Assembly: GCA_003255025.1 (NCBI GenBank)
Contig: QANY01002825.1
Coordinates: forward strand, 124,001-188,000
Source of the DNA: Datisca glomerata
Taxonomy: Eukaryota > Streptophyta > Magnoliopsida > Cucurbitales > Datiscaceae
DNA: 64,000 nt
Direction: 5' to 3'
The stretch's first letter is position 1. The number at the start of each line of letters is the position of its first letter. Shown in pieces: positions 1-11,499 of the stretch. Under the pieces are notes generated by a model. That model saw nothing but the letters and a program-made list of their open reading frames with translations. It ran no database searches and was not told the DNA's origin. A program made the translations under genes and the position numbers.

Positions 1-1022
1 AACATTCTAGCATATTTTGATTTAGAGAGGCCTCGTCTGAGAACTGTCATTCACGCACTCTTCCTCCCCAATAGAAAGAGCGATTGAGAATCTCGATAAC
101 CTAAACAAAAATGCAGAAGTGAGCGTAACCCAAAGCTCTCCTTTCTACCCCTTTTTTAGCCAACACCATCGACCCTATTTTTCACCTTGAACGGGTTAAA
201 GCCAAAAATCTGAGATATAGAAGGAAAGGAGATCAGAAAGATACGTGGACGACTTGACTATAGTATAGGTCGGATGTTTCCGTGAACAGTAAGCAGCAGA
301 TCTCCCCTTATTTTGGGAAAGCTGGTGGCCGCGTGTGAATTCTTTCAAGGCAAGGGGCGGTCTGATCGACATTGTTGTTTACTCTAATCCGGTTGAGGTG
401 GTTTTCATTTACCAGCGCGTAGGTGGTCTAAGTTCCTATGACCGAGTCTTTCTGGCCCTTGTGAACATCTTTTCTTAATGTATTAAAGAGGCCTCTCTAA
501 CCGGTGAAAAGTGGTGGGTGTCCACTAACGACCATTCCTGGCTCGGCTCCGATGATGTTCCGGGAGGAGTCGGTAGTTGGGCACTAGATCCCTTCGGACT
601 TGGAAAACGTGTGATGTTGGGTCAGGGTTTGGTGAACCAACAGGTCGCTCCTCTAGTTGAAGTATCGGGCCCATTTTTTGTTGCCTAGGTTACACCTTTG
701 GAATACCCCAGAAGGGAATTTTGCTCTACTTCCCTCAATCTTCACTTTACGCCACGCCGACTCCCCTTTCATCATAAGGCGTGGAATTAGACCAAGGGGA
801 ATTCCCATAGGAACTAGTCCCTCATATTTTTCACGTAGGAAATCGAGACACAGCCCCAGGGCTATGGGGAAAGGTGTAGATCGATCGCCCTAGGTAGACA
901 ACTACACAGAGGGTCTCTATAAGTCTATATATTCTTTGATTTCGTCCCCCCCGTAAGATCAATATCACAACCAATATTCTAAGAAAGGATATTTTTAGAT
1001 ATTGGTAGTTGTCCAGTCGTAC
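1..1022 (-). other. Sequence after nad2 exon 2; probable 5' part of trans-spliced nad2 intron 2
   Basis: On the minus strand this follows the end of nad2 exon 2. In angiosperms nad2 intron 2 is trans-spliced, so an exon 1-2 locus should be followed by the 5' half of a group II intron and no exon 3. That is what is seen: after the Phe-Gly codons the reading turns into intron-like sequence beginning GTACG at about 1022. No coding region is recognisable further on. Where the intron half ends and spacer begins cannot be told by eye. Confidence 0.5.
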
Positions 1023-1414
1023 CCAAACAGTAAGGTTCCAGAGGAAAATGCACCTAAGATCCAATATTTCAAGCCGGCTTCTATGGAAAATTCAGACTTT
1101 CTTTTTGATGCTGCCATCACATAAAAACATAAAATTTGAGGCTCAATAGCTAAATACATGGAAATTGAATCATGAGCCGAGATCATAAAGAGCATACTAT
1201 GAGTAGGAAGTGGAATTAATACAATGAATTCAAAAGCTTCAAACCTCTCTTGTTCGAAAGAATCGAAACACATCGAAATGGTACCAACCGTACTTAATAA
1301 TAGAAGGATTTGGCAGAAATCTGTAAAATCGTCCCTCCTAAAAAGATTATTCCAGAATAAATGGGTAATAGTTAGGAGAGGTGCGCCAGCGACGAGCAGA
1401 AGCAAGGTTATTAG
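1023..1414 (-). CDS. nad2: nad2 exon 2 (NADH dehydrogenase subunit 2, partial)
   Basis: Second exon of subunit 2 of respiratory complex I, an inner-membrane proton-pumping antiporter-like subunit (NuoN family). The frame is open from LITLLLL at the 5' end to GAFSSGTLLFG at the 3' end. It includes the family segment MYLAIE followed by CFY and the ASKRKSEFS loop. Several codons look like unedited plant mitochondrial codons (Ser or Pro where the protein has Leu, His where it has Tyr), as expected for genomic sequence before C-to-U editing. Others, such as Trp in KYWILGA where Leu is usual, cannot be produced or removed by editing. The 5' limit follows intron 1, whose 3' end reads GGTAT; the 3' limit precedes GTACG. 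Exons 3-5 are not in the window, as expected for trans-splicing. The exon itself contains no stop or frameshift. Confidence 0.88.
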
Positions 1415-2625
1415 ATACCTCAGGAAAGCCCGGTCAGAACCGCACGTGCAAGTTTCCCTGCATGTGGCTCATCCATGATAACTTCTTCGGATTTACGTGA
1501 ACTAGCGGACCGATCACTAAGTGGGGATGCTCCCTCCAGCATGAGCGAAACTTTTCGGAACTGGTTAGGAATGGGCACCACTATCCCAGCCCGAATCCAG
1601 CCAGGTTCTATTGATCATGTCCCCTTCCCAACAATTTAACCTTGTCTTGGGGTGTCTTTGGCTTTACGAGAGAAAGCCCACCGGAGAAAAAAGTCTTTCT
1701 CTTCTGATTATATTCCGGTGCGTCCATAGAAGAGAAAATCACAATGCATCTTGCTCAGCAGGCGTAACTTGGAGTGGGAGTGTAGCATGGGTAAGGTAAG
1801 GAAAGTGGCCGCCATAGAGGAAGCCAAACCGGCCTATTAAGCGCAGCTAAGCTAATATGCGCCGGATAAAGCCAGATGCCGGAGGTAAGCTCTATTCGGC
1901 CAAGAGAATTGATTCCCCATAACGAATAGGTTAGTTCTATCTCTTAATTTCCTATCCTGTGCTCGAGAAGGTCCCCCAGTCCCTCGGTATCACCTCGAGG
2001 TGCATTTAGTTGTCTTACATGAGAATCGGGATATTCCTTACTCCATGGCATGGCACCTTTCGCTCATCCATTCCGCCCGCCCTTCCAAACGCGGCGCCCT
2101 TTTTCATTATCATCTGCCACCCTTTCTTTCGTCCTAGATATTCATGCATGAAGATCATCGTATGTATGCTCATCTTTAGTTACCGGTGCTATAGGTAGGA
2201 GTACATTATGGCAGAATCAGTCACCTGGGCAAACTAACCCTCCTCCAAGAAGAATTGTGTTATGCCCCCCGATCCCTATAGAACGAAAGAGCTGCTTGGT
2301 GATCCCTAGGTTACAGAACGTCCGGTCGTTAACTCCTCGCGCCGATGCCGCCATTTCTAGGATCGACCGGTGCCTCACCTGCACAGGTACCTACGTAGTG
2401 TCGTGTCGGTCGCACATTCAACATAGCGTTTGGACTCATGTGCCTTCCAGAACCAGGGGTCTTCGAGCCTGCTGCATACGATTAGCCAGTCTTGCGGCGG
2501 AAAAAGGATTAGATGTCCCCCATGCTACGGTTCCCTGCGGTCCGAACCTGGTGCCGCATTAGGTTAGGGAGCTGGGCGATAATAGCTCCTCCTCATCCCA
2601 AAGCGCGCTGCCCTCCTAGGTGCGC
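1415..2625 (-). ncRNA. nad2 intron 1, cis-spliced group II intron
   Basis: About 1.2 kb between two nad2 exons that join in frame (Val-51 to Leu-Ile-Thr). A good domain V hairpin lies at 1437-1470 on the minus strand: 34 nt, beginning GAGCC and ending GGTTC with a GGGAAAC middle. It is followed by a short domain VI region and the 3' end GGTAT. The 5' end reads GCGCACC instead of the usual GTGYG. No intron-encoded protein is apparent; small open frames within it do not resemble maturases. Confidence 0.8.
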
Positions 2626-2778
2626 AACACTAAGTAATCCAAGCCAACCCACATTACTGACTAACGGTGGATAATCATCTGTCTTAGAGGTACTAAATAC
2701 AACTCCATGAATGAGCAAAATGAAAGTTGCATTAATGATAAAGATCTCTAGGGAAACCGCTAAAAAAAGATTGAACAT
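2626..2778 (-). CDS. nad2: nad2 exon 1 (NADH dehydrogenase subunit 2, partial)
   Basis: First exon of complex I subunit 2, 51 codons from MFNLFLAV to GWLGLLSV, then the 5' splice site of intron 1. The start chosen is the ATG at 2778. An upstream ATG at 2809 begins the MKAEFVRILPH extension annotated as the N terminus in many plants. Here it lies 31 nt upstream, so two bases appear to be missing and the extension is out of frame with the exon. Translation could begin only at the internal ATG. The exon is otherwise open. The sdh3 gene lies about 630 bp upstream on the same strand, so the two could share a transcript. Confidence 0.88.
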
Positions 2779-3412
2779 GTGGGAGGATCCGAACGAATTC
2801 TGCTTTCATTTCCCCCGTCTGGAGCACTGAGTTACTTACGTTATGGTCTTCAACAGGCGGGCTGCAGTCTAGGTGGCGGCTAGGAGGGATCGCTAGACCA
2901 GCAGCCAGACCAACAATGAATGTGTACTGATGGTGATTCCACACCAGGCTCAATATATAATTGAATGTAGAAAGGGGATCCTAAAAAAAAAAGGAGTCCA
3001 TGACCCACGTATAAGGGAGGTCGAAGTCCAAACTTTTCTCTCGAGTATACCCATTACCAAAAAATGGACGTCACTTTGGGACACATGTGGAAAGCCGCCC
3101 CGCGTGGCTAAAAGTAAGCCAAAAGAGCTCAAACTCTTTTTTTAGTTCCACCGATAAACTCGAGTCTTATAAAAGACGCCACTCTACGAGGGAAGTCCTC
3201 GGGTCGAGTCTTTGCGAGTTCATCCCAAACGAACCCCTTCCTTTTGGGTCTTGGTCAGGAAGATGCAGATAAAACACCAATAGCCTGATGTCAGCTTCTA
3301 CGGCATAAGCTTTAAAGAAGAGAGCTATCAACTCTAATAATAAGAATAATGATTTGAGAATTATAAGCATTTTATTTTTGAATCTCAAAGGTATAGGTGA
3401 AATTTTGAACAG
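2779..3412 (-). other. Spacer between sdh3 and nad2
   Basis: Contains the frameshifted nad2 leader (ATG at 2809) just before exon 1. An open frame at 3167-3388 on the minus strand begins immediately downstream of sdh3 and encodes a hydrophobic start (LIILKSLFLLLELIALFF). I do not recognise it and see no family similarity, including to sdh4. Nothing else is supported here. Confidence 0.4.
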
Positions 3413-3739
3413 TCATTTCAATCTTTTTCTTCCAATTCTAAGAAAGAAAAATCCTGAAAAATCCGTCAATAAATGATGAACCCCATTATACAGATAATAT
3501 GATAGGGCTAAGGCAATAATCTCGACGAAGATTAGGATGAGCTTTGATGAATAAAAGAAGAATCTATAGAAATTCTCATAGGTGAAGCAAATCAAACCCA
3601 TTTTTAGACAAAGAAGATAAAAAAACAAAAATATAGTGGCTAGGAAAGCCCCGGAGATTCTATGGGAAATTGGAAATGTCGAAGTGAGTTGTGGCTTATA
3701 AATAGGAAGATGAGGAGATAATGAACGAAGGATATTCAT
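3413..3739 (-). CDS. sdh3: sdh3, succinate dehydrogenase cytochrome b560 subunit; open but missing key residues
   Basis: Membrane-anchor subunit of respiratory complex II, which helps bind quinone and haem b in the inner membrane. The frame encodes 108 residues, the usual plant length, from MNILRSLSPHLPIYKPQLTS to FFFLRIGRKRLK. The quinone-site segment with SHRISG (about residues 25-30) is kept, and three hydrophobic segments are present. In the conserved stretch SYHLYNGVRHLLTDF the sequence here reads SYYLYNGVHHLLTDF. The first His, which corresponds to the haem ligand of bacterial SdhC, is Tyr (CAT to TAT), and the Arg is His (CGT to CAT). C-to-U editing cannot restore either. The start is the only ATG matching the family N terminus. 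The identity is secure; whether the protein works is doubtful. Confidence 0.93.
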   Translation of the reverse strand: MNILRSLSPHLPIYKPQLTSTFPISHRISGAFLATIFLFFYLLCLKMGLICFTYENFYRFFFYSSKLILIFVEIIALALSYYLYNGVHHLLTDFSGFFFLRIGRKRLK

Positions 3740-6700
3740 GATATTAGGTTAGATTTATGTTCTCTCTCTCCTTGCTCGAGGAGCGACATACCGGAAAAAA
3801 AGAAGAAGAAAAAGCCCATTTCGCACCCCCTTTTCACTAGAAAGATGAGGATGACACGATATTGACAGAAGCTTCTTTTCATTCTTAGAAAATTGAATCG
3901 AGAAGATTGTGTTCAATATTGCGTTTGACCTGAGAGTTTATGGAGCTCTCATCTTTCCTAAGCTGCGTTAAAAGCCGGGAAAAAGCTTTTTTCTTTTTTT
4001 TTTTTCCAAGTTATCAGGATCAAAGCGCTGCACATGCTGGCTGATGATCTGATCCACAAACTGGTCTAGGTTGCAGAAATTGAAATCCGAGCCCAGCAGA
4101 ATATTTCGGCGTGGACCAGTTCTTCAAAGGACCCCCTTATGGTGCCTTCTTTTTTAGCGACCATTTCTTTCAGTTGGGCCTCCATAATCGCCCTAATTTG
4201 GTCTGGATCCCTCTCCCTGTACACATCCATATCGGTTCGGAAGCTTCCTCAACGGGAACTTCTACTTCTTCTCGTAGAGCCAGATTGAGATCAATGTCCC
4301 ACCGAGGGAAAGGGTTTGAGCTCGATGCGCCTGAACCCGGAACTATCTTGACCTCACCTAAGTCCGGGAAGCCGCTTTCCGTCCACTCATCCCAAGAATC
4401 AAAAGAAATCCTTTGAATTTAAAGAGAATGCGAAAAGCTAAAAAAAAGCTTTCTTTATCATAAAAATTCATAAGACATGTGGAATCATTTGAGTTTGAAC
4501 TCCAGTTTAGTTTGGACTTAATAAGGATGCCTATATATACGAAATCCTAAATACAGGAAGTGCTCCCTCTATGTTTCCAACAACAAATAGCAAAAGAATG
4601 ATGTGAATGAAAAAGAGGGAACGGGAAGCGCTTCGCTGATGAACTGACCAAACAAAGAAAGATTTTTTCCAGTATTTGCCAATATAACTCTTCTTTCTTA
4701 CTTTTCTTGTTCTACGCTCAAGATCTTTCCCTCCCTAGGTACTCCTTAAATAAGAATGGAAATTCTTCTGTAAATCCCCATTCAAATCAGCATCCTCTAC
4801 TTATTTATTTTTCTATTTCGTCTATAGGCGTGAAATAAGGTCTATTATCGAGGGTTCCTCTCTATATGAAAGCGTGCAAACATGCCTTCTTGGCTCAGAA
4901 AGAGGGCATATAAGAAAAGTGATCCGAGCTCGACTCGGATATCGAATAAAAGTGGATTTGTGTGTAACCAACTCCAGCTCCAGGAATCCATAGATGGATT
5001 TTGAAGAGTAAAACGTAATCGAATGAATCGATGCCGTCCATGCCAATGATAGAGTACGACATATGAGCTCAGACCCTTATGTGAGCTTACCTACGCTAGC
5101 CTCCCCACACGTGCCGATGTCCACCTCGCTCCTCTATTTTCTTTCTAGCATATTCCAAAAATTCCTTATTTTAAATAAGGTCTCATTCAACAGCCCCTAT
5201 GAGATAACTCATTTTTTCGCATGTGGATCTACCTCTCATCTGAGATCTATAATCTTTGTTGCTTTAAGACATCCCGTCCTCTTGCTAAAGAAATATGACC
5301 GATGATACAGACAGATATGTGAGATGCTCGATAGAGGTTCCCTATATTGGAGAGTGGAAGTGGAAGTCTCTATTTACATAACATAAAAGATGGTAATGAA
5401 GGACGGGCGCCCAACCCATGCATCCCGAGCAGAGAGCTAACCTGGAATGAGATGTATTTGAATAAAAGAACAAACTCAACCGAAGAACTACAATTGAAAG
5501 AAGAACAACAAAAAACAAAATCTTTTCTTATCAAAAAATGAAATGGGAACCGCAAAAAGTGAAACAAAAAGAGAAAGATTGAAAGTGAAAAAGGCTAACG
5601 TAGCGGATTTGCTGATATGCTTGTTCTATAAATTTATGACTCTCTTTGATATTCTCTATAGATTCTGGGCTAGGTAGCTAAGTTAGTAACTAGCAAGGGG
5701 GGGAAGCCTAACACAAAGAGTATTTCACCTTAATAAAAGCATAAGTCCCCCTCGAAGCCCCATGCTCCTTCAGTATGTTCTTTATTTCGTTCTTTCATGT
5801 GCTTTCTAGAAGAAAAATGATTCTTATACCATCGATCGAAGGGCGGATCCACGGAGCTACTATAACTAGAAGATCTAAGAAGGAGAAAAAAGCCTATTTT
5901 TAGCATGTTCATCTTCCTCTCCTACGTTCATGGTATTGCTTTCACATGGCTCTTAAAGGCTCAAATAAATGAACTCTAATGGACTTAGCTTACTCGTGTA
6001 ACAACTTCATATCGTCTTCCTACCTTGATTTCAGACTTGAGTATAGACCTTTGTCCCATTCTTTTCTCGTAAACTTGGCTATTGCCACTCCTCCTTCGGG
6101 TAGTCAAATATGAAGTGATATTAATTCCTCCTTATGATATCGTATTCTCCCATTCACGCCTCTGTTATATGTTCTAATGGAATTTCCTTTCGTAGGCTAA
6201 AAAAATTGGCCATTCTTCAGATCTTTGTTGATTGGCCGGCTGATATGGAATAACCTATTTGAAACAAAGAGATTTGTGTAACGGCTTGGTGTACCGAACT
6301 TGGCTTATACATTCTTGTATTATACTACATCCGCCAGCCGAACAAGTAAGGGATTCCTCGCCCTGTGTATTGGCTCCAGCTTTGACTTCTTGATTGGCTA
6401 TTGCCAGAGAAGACATCTATATTATACCAACAGACGGAGCAGACATGACAATCAAAATCTAAATAAAAAGAATGAGCCAAAACCGAACAAGCAAGGCCAA
6501 AGCCAAATGACGACCTAAGAAGGACGCTTGCGGGAAAGTTTATACTTTCCCGACAGGTGAATGCTTTACCAAACTCGTGTACAACTCCTTTCATTTGTAT
6601 TTATTTTCACTTATTACATGCTTGGTTTCCTAAACTCTTTCTCCCCAGCACCCCCTAACCAAAAACCATAAAGCCAAGATCTCTATAAAGCGAGGAAAAG

Positions 6701-9361
6701 AATACGGATGTGTAGCAGAGAAGGAAGAAAGACGAATGCTATGAGAGCTTGGACGGAATAAAGTCTAGGGGAGACTGCCCATTTTTCACATGTGAGGGGA
6801 AGACTAGTCAAAGATTCGAGCTGTAAAATCGCAATATAGACATGAAAAAGGAAGATATTGAGATGGAATATGAATGAAGGATTGAAGCATCTGACCGAGC
6901 TCTAAAGATGAATACCGAAAGAGCTTACCGGATGCACCATCGACCTCAGACAGCTCGACCGGGCGGGGGAAGAACTAAAAAGAAAAAAACGTAGTGGGTG
7001 AGCAAAAAGAAAATACCAATGAAGACCAGACCTGGAATTTAAAAGAATAAAACGTAGTAGCCTAGCCGGGGAGGGGGATTCTCCAGCTCCACTCCTTTTA
7101 TATATAAAGAAAATATAGTGGAAAACTACACTTCAAAATCTAGCCCAAAAAATGAGCCTTTTGAAAGGTCCTACTTTTCTTGACCCATTCAAGCCATGAA
7201 AGTTACCTTTTTAGAAAACATGGACTCTGAGACCGGTTGATCGAAGAGCTGCTAACAAAAGGGCGAAGGCAGGATTCACAAGAAAATAGTCGTGGACGGA
7301 TGGAAAGACCGGAAGAAAATGTCCATTTTTTTGAAAAGACAGATGAATGTGGATGGGTTGAGCCAATGTTTTCAAAAATGCCAATACTATAAGAAGATTC
7401 CACTTCTCTTTATTATAGATTTTGCACCTTAAAAAGAGATCGCAGGGAAGGCATATTGAATTACAGAAATCGATTCATGTGTACTTCTTGCTGCTACAGG
7501 GCAAGAGAGATAGGAACTAATTCAAGACAGTCATTTGTGGACGGGAAGAGTACGACATATTCCAAGGACCAATCTATCTCATTAAAGGATTTTTTGGACA
7601 GAGCACAGAACTCAGAACAATCGATTAAACCCATCATTGTAGAGTTTCCCAGGGACGTATTGAATGAAAGTCATTCATGTGTGCCGATTTCCTTATGGTT
7701 GACTTCAAAATTGGGATACTGGTTTCACCGTACTTATAATCCATCTTTCATTATATGCTAATTTCAGTCTATTAGTTCATAGCGAAGCTCAGCTGCTGAG
7801 GATAGACTAAAGGAATCATTTTCGTGTGAACATGATTCGTTCCCCTTGCCTACTGACCTTAACTTCTCTTTCTAGCCCCTCTACGCTTACCAAAACCTGC
7901 ATTCCTTTGATTGCTTGTTATACTCCTTATACCTACCATATTCCTTTGTCTTTGTACCTAAGTCCCAGATCGACTATCAGTCTTGTTTGCTGTAGCTTGA
8001 ATCTGTGATCGACCTATATATAATAAGTCTTTTGTTTTCTAGCTTGACTCCAGAACTAGTAGAGGAAGGAAGCGATGATCGGTATATCCCATTAGCTAAT
8101 GAAAGTACTACCTTTCTTGAACTGTGAGAGATGACACAGAGCTAAGCGAGAGACGAGAAATGAGATGAAACTACTCGATTTATAAGTCTTGCCTAAGTCC
8201 TAGACTTGAATGAAGCAGCCTGGCTTTAAGTCTGATTTGTTTTTTCCTTTCTTCTCTTGTCCTCTTTTCTTAGTTAGGCCCAAGAAAGTACAAGATATAG
8301 CTTTATTACTACTACAGATGATAGCTAGAGACTAGATAGTGCAGGATCTAGATTTGTAACAAATATTCTACTTTGCTTATGCAAGTTGTTATGTACCAAA
8401 ACCAAAGAATATTGTCGATGGGATGAAAAAAAAGAGGATCTTACTTCGCTCATGCACCATCTTTTAACCCCCTATCACCGGTAAAGTTAGCAGCCTAATA
8501 AAAAGGGTCTCTTTCTGCATGTTAAGGCAGCACACTGGTACATTTTCATTGACCACTGAGACCAACCCCAAAGTCTGGTCTTTGAACTAAGAAAGATGAC
8601 ATAGTAAAAAATGAAAGACTGACTATCATCGGGGGACCTTATTCACAAGATTCTAGCTTGAGCGAGGAATAAAAACCTTAGCATCAAAGAGAGGAACTTG
8701 GAGACCAGGATAGGCAACTAAAGAAAGAGTGAACTAACTAAGCTAGTACTGATGCCTCTGAGAGATTAGAGGACCGAGAAGCTTTACTCACATAAAATTG
8801 TTGAAGAGCACATGAGAGAGCTCGATCAATTGTCGGAGATCACTTGGAAATATGGTTGGGAAGAGCACTATAAAGAAGTAAACAGATTCGTCTGACCAGG
8901 CTAACAAGGCAAGAGAAGGAAAGAGGAATGAATCGATTGATAGCCTTGACTGCGATATGGGAACTAAGAAAGGGATGCTAAACTCAAACAAAAAAGAATG
9001 CCAAAAAGAGCATTTGAATTTCCCACCATCTACCCAATTGACCTATCTATTCAATTGATTAAACAGACTGTGTTACTAAGGAAAGAAACCCAATTAACGC
9101 ATCAACGTACATTCGATCGTTTTAACCAGTCTTTTGACTAAATAAATCAAGCCATAGAGATAGAGACATACTGGATTCCAGGAATGGTTTATAGCATGAC
9201 ATGGATGGACAACTGATTGACTGATAACGATAAAGAGAAGGGAATCGCATATTTAATTAAGAGACAGTCATTCATATAACTGATTAAGCGCTCAAGAGAA
9301 GGGTAGGCAGGAGAGAGCAGTTAGCCACAAAAATGATGGAAGGCTGGTTGAGGGAATCCTT
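3740..9361. other. Long spacer without recognisable genes
   Basis: About 5.6 kb with only short open frames in both strands, none with a family signature I recognise. The longest, at 7456-7761 plus and 4111-4416 plus, are about 100 codons and look accidental. Base composition and short A/G- or T/C-rich tracts are typical of angiosperm mitochondrial spacer. Confidence 0.4.
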
Positions 9362-9850
9362 TAGTGAAAATTCCTCCACTTGCTACGAACAAGTCGAATG
9401 AGGAATTTGCCTGCGATGATGAGGTCACGGCCAAAGTGGGAGTCAACTTCTACGTGCTTAGAGCGGGCATGGAAGGTAGGATTGGCCTCCAAGTGTGTTG
9501 CGCTAGCATTATCACAGTGCAGGAGAAATTGATAGCGAAATGGCACCGCGAGTTCGCATAGCAAGTCTGAAAGCCATAAAAGTTCAGAGGTAGTAAGGGT
9601 GAGTACCTTGTACTCTGCTTCGGCACTAGACCTGGAAAGAGTTGGTTGCTTTTTGGAAACCCAAGTCAGTAGGTTTTTTCTGAGAAATACGCGGAAGCCT
9701 GTAGTGGGCCGTCTACTATAGGGACAGCCAGCCCTGTCAGCATCGGAGAATGGAAAGAAGGTGGTTCACGGTCCTGGAGTAAAGGTTAGGCCAAGACCAA
9801 GAGAACCCTTTAAATACCGTAAGATTGATTTTACAGCCTGGAGATGTACG
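9362..9850 (-). mobile_element. Ty1/copia retrotransposon fragment, RNase H domain
   Basis: On the minus strand, translation from about 9850 down to 9362 follows a plant copia RNase H domain in order. It begins with an AVKSILRYLKGSLGLGL segment, then SDADRAGCP, a Trp-Val-Ser-Lys-Lys-Gln-Pro-Thr stretch, SRSSAEAEYKVL, CDNASATHLEANPTFHAR and KHVEVDSHF. The catalytic-type acidic residues are visible in SDAD, AEAEY and CDN. A stop lies between the first two blocks. No LTR, RT or integrase flanks it, so this is an old nuclear fragment of the kind commonly found in plant mtDNA. Confidence 0.85.
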
Positions 9851-11424
9851 GTGGTGAAAGCGTGCATGAACTAACAAACTTGATTGACGGCATAAAAGAA
9901 AGGAGACGAGAGGAGACTGAGGGAGGAAAGAAGGGGCGCGCGCTAGCGCACCCTTGCTCTAGTAAACCTTTTGAGCCAACCCCCTTTATTATTATTAGTA
10001 AGATAGGTTGCTCTTGCTTTCTAAAAGTCCAAGTTTCTCGCTTCTTGCTTTAGAAAGATTGCAGGGGCGCGTTAGCGCTTTACTAATATAAAAAGTGCTT
10101 TTTTCAGCTGGATCCAGAAAGAATAGGAGATCTATCAGTACGCCATCCGCTCCATATCTTTCGTAGTGAGGGAACTCCTATGTTTTTAGCTTGACGAGCT
10201 ACTTTAGTTTCCGAAAAATGCATAAACCTCGGGATTTTCATAAATGAAGAGAAATGAGTGACAAAGGACTTCAGTGACTCGCCTTAATCAATAAGTGGGA
10301 GAGGGACAAAGAAACTCGATCGACTACTAGAGTAGAGATGAGTAAGTGCCAGGGATGCACTCGACGAGCAGACGAGGGACGAGTGGTAGGAGTGTAGTGC
10401 CGGTTTAGTGATTTCAAGTCTTTACGTCTATAGGGGCTCCCTGACGATCCGGAACCTTCCAAAAGATAATGGGTATGTTATCTTTCTTGGCACTCTCTTT
10501 CTTTGTTATGCCAACCTAAAAAGAGAGAGGGATACAAAGCTTGACTTGAAAACAAACAACTGGCACTGCCCCCCTTAAAGGCAGATAGGGGACTTTTTAC
10601 CTTCCTTAAGTCCAAGATACGAGAACAATTCCTTCCCACTAAAAAGAGCGATTAAGAGTGGATTTCAGGTTCGAGAGTGTTGAGAAGGTATTCGCCACCA
10701 GTGACCTGACTTTCGTAAAAGCACCATTGGGCGGTGGTTCCTATCTTTTTCTTTTGAACCTCGAACAAAAAATAGATCTCGCCATCAGCTCGACTAAGAG
10801 TTCTGAATCGAAAAAGTAAACTGAACTTGACTTAAGACGAAGGAACCGAGTGCCAAAAAAAACCACTTTCTTCAAACTACTAGTCATTAAGACTACTATG
10901 AAAAAAAAAGTAAGGAAGGAATGGAATGACTTGGCCTGCGTGCATTATACGTACCCCCTTTTTAAAGTTGATTTCAATCTAAATAAAGAAATGAAAGCAT
11001 AACTCTTTGCTTGTTGTCCTCTTACTCTTTTAGCCTGCCTTGTAGAGGTCTCTCGGGTGTCTATGACGGATCTGATCAATCTCGTCACCACAACTCAATT
11101 TGCCCGGTAAACTACTCGGGGCTCCCCATGGTTTAGTAAAAAGGAGGGGATATTTTCTCTTCATCCAGGGTTCATTTCATTCATTATGAACTCAAAAGTG
11201 TAAGCCTGATTAGTGAGGTCTTAAAAACTTCATACAATGAAATGAATGATCAGCCATTCCATTTGTGCTTTCAGCAAGTAGGCGACACAAATATATGGTT
11301 TCTATGTTTCAATCGGATACCAATTGCTTGGATGCGTTTGTTTGAAAGCCTCGAGATTACTTGCAGAAAGAATTCTTTCTAGGTTTGTCTTCTGTCTCCA
11401 TAACAAATGGTCCATTTATTGATG
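9851..11424. other. Spacer with GCGC-type dispersed repeats
   Basis: No coding region recognised. The stretch 9931-10095 carries two members of the dispersed repeat family described separately. The remainder is ordinary mitochondrial spacer up to trnH. Confidence 0.4.
9931..10095. repeat. Two members of a dispersed palindromic repeat family
   Basis: One member near 9934 has GGGCGCGCGCTAGCGCACCC. A second at 10063-10090 has GGGGCGCGTTAGCGCTTTAC followed by TAATATAA. The second is preceded by AAGTTTCTCGCTTCTTGC, and this leader occurs again near 12064 before another GCGTTAACGC core. The cores are near-palindromic. Related copies lie near 11950-12105, 25690-25842, 36812 and 37206. Confidence 0.65.
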
Positions 11425-11499
11425 GGCGAACGACGGGGATTGAACTCGCGCGTGGTGGATTCACAATCCACTGCCTTGATCCACTTGGCTACATCCGCC
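11425..11499 (-). tRNA. trnH: tRNA-His (GUG), chloroplast-like
   Basis: On the minus strand it begins with the extra G-1 typical of tRNA-His, paired with C73. The anticodon stem TGGAT/ATCCA encloses GTG. The sequence is close to chloroplast trnH-GUG, which has replaced the native gene in angiosperm mitochondria. The T stem has one mismatch, A52 against C62, where a G-C pair is expected; this reads as a G to A change. Function is therefore uncertain. Confidence 0.9.

Noticed and set aside
1224..1478. Plus-strand frame of 84 codons
   Set aside because: It lies opposite nad2 exon 2 and intron domain V and has no signature of its own.
3167..3388. Hydrophobic frame right after sdh3, considered as sdh4
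   Set aside because: No sdh4 family residues are recognisable; the hydrophobic stretch is short and the rest is not membrane-like.
5730..5912. Short minus-strand frame with a hydrophobic end
   Set aside because: No family similarity, low-complexity composition, and typical of chance frames in spacer.
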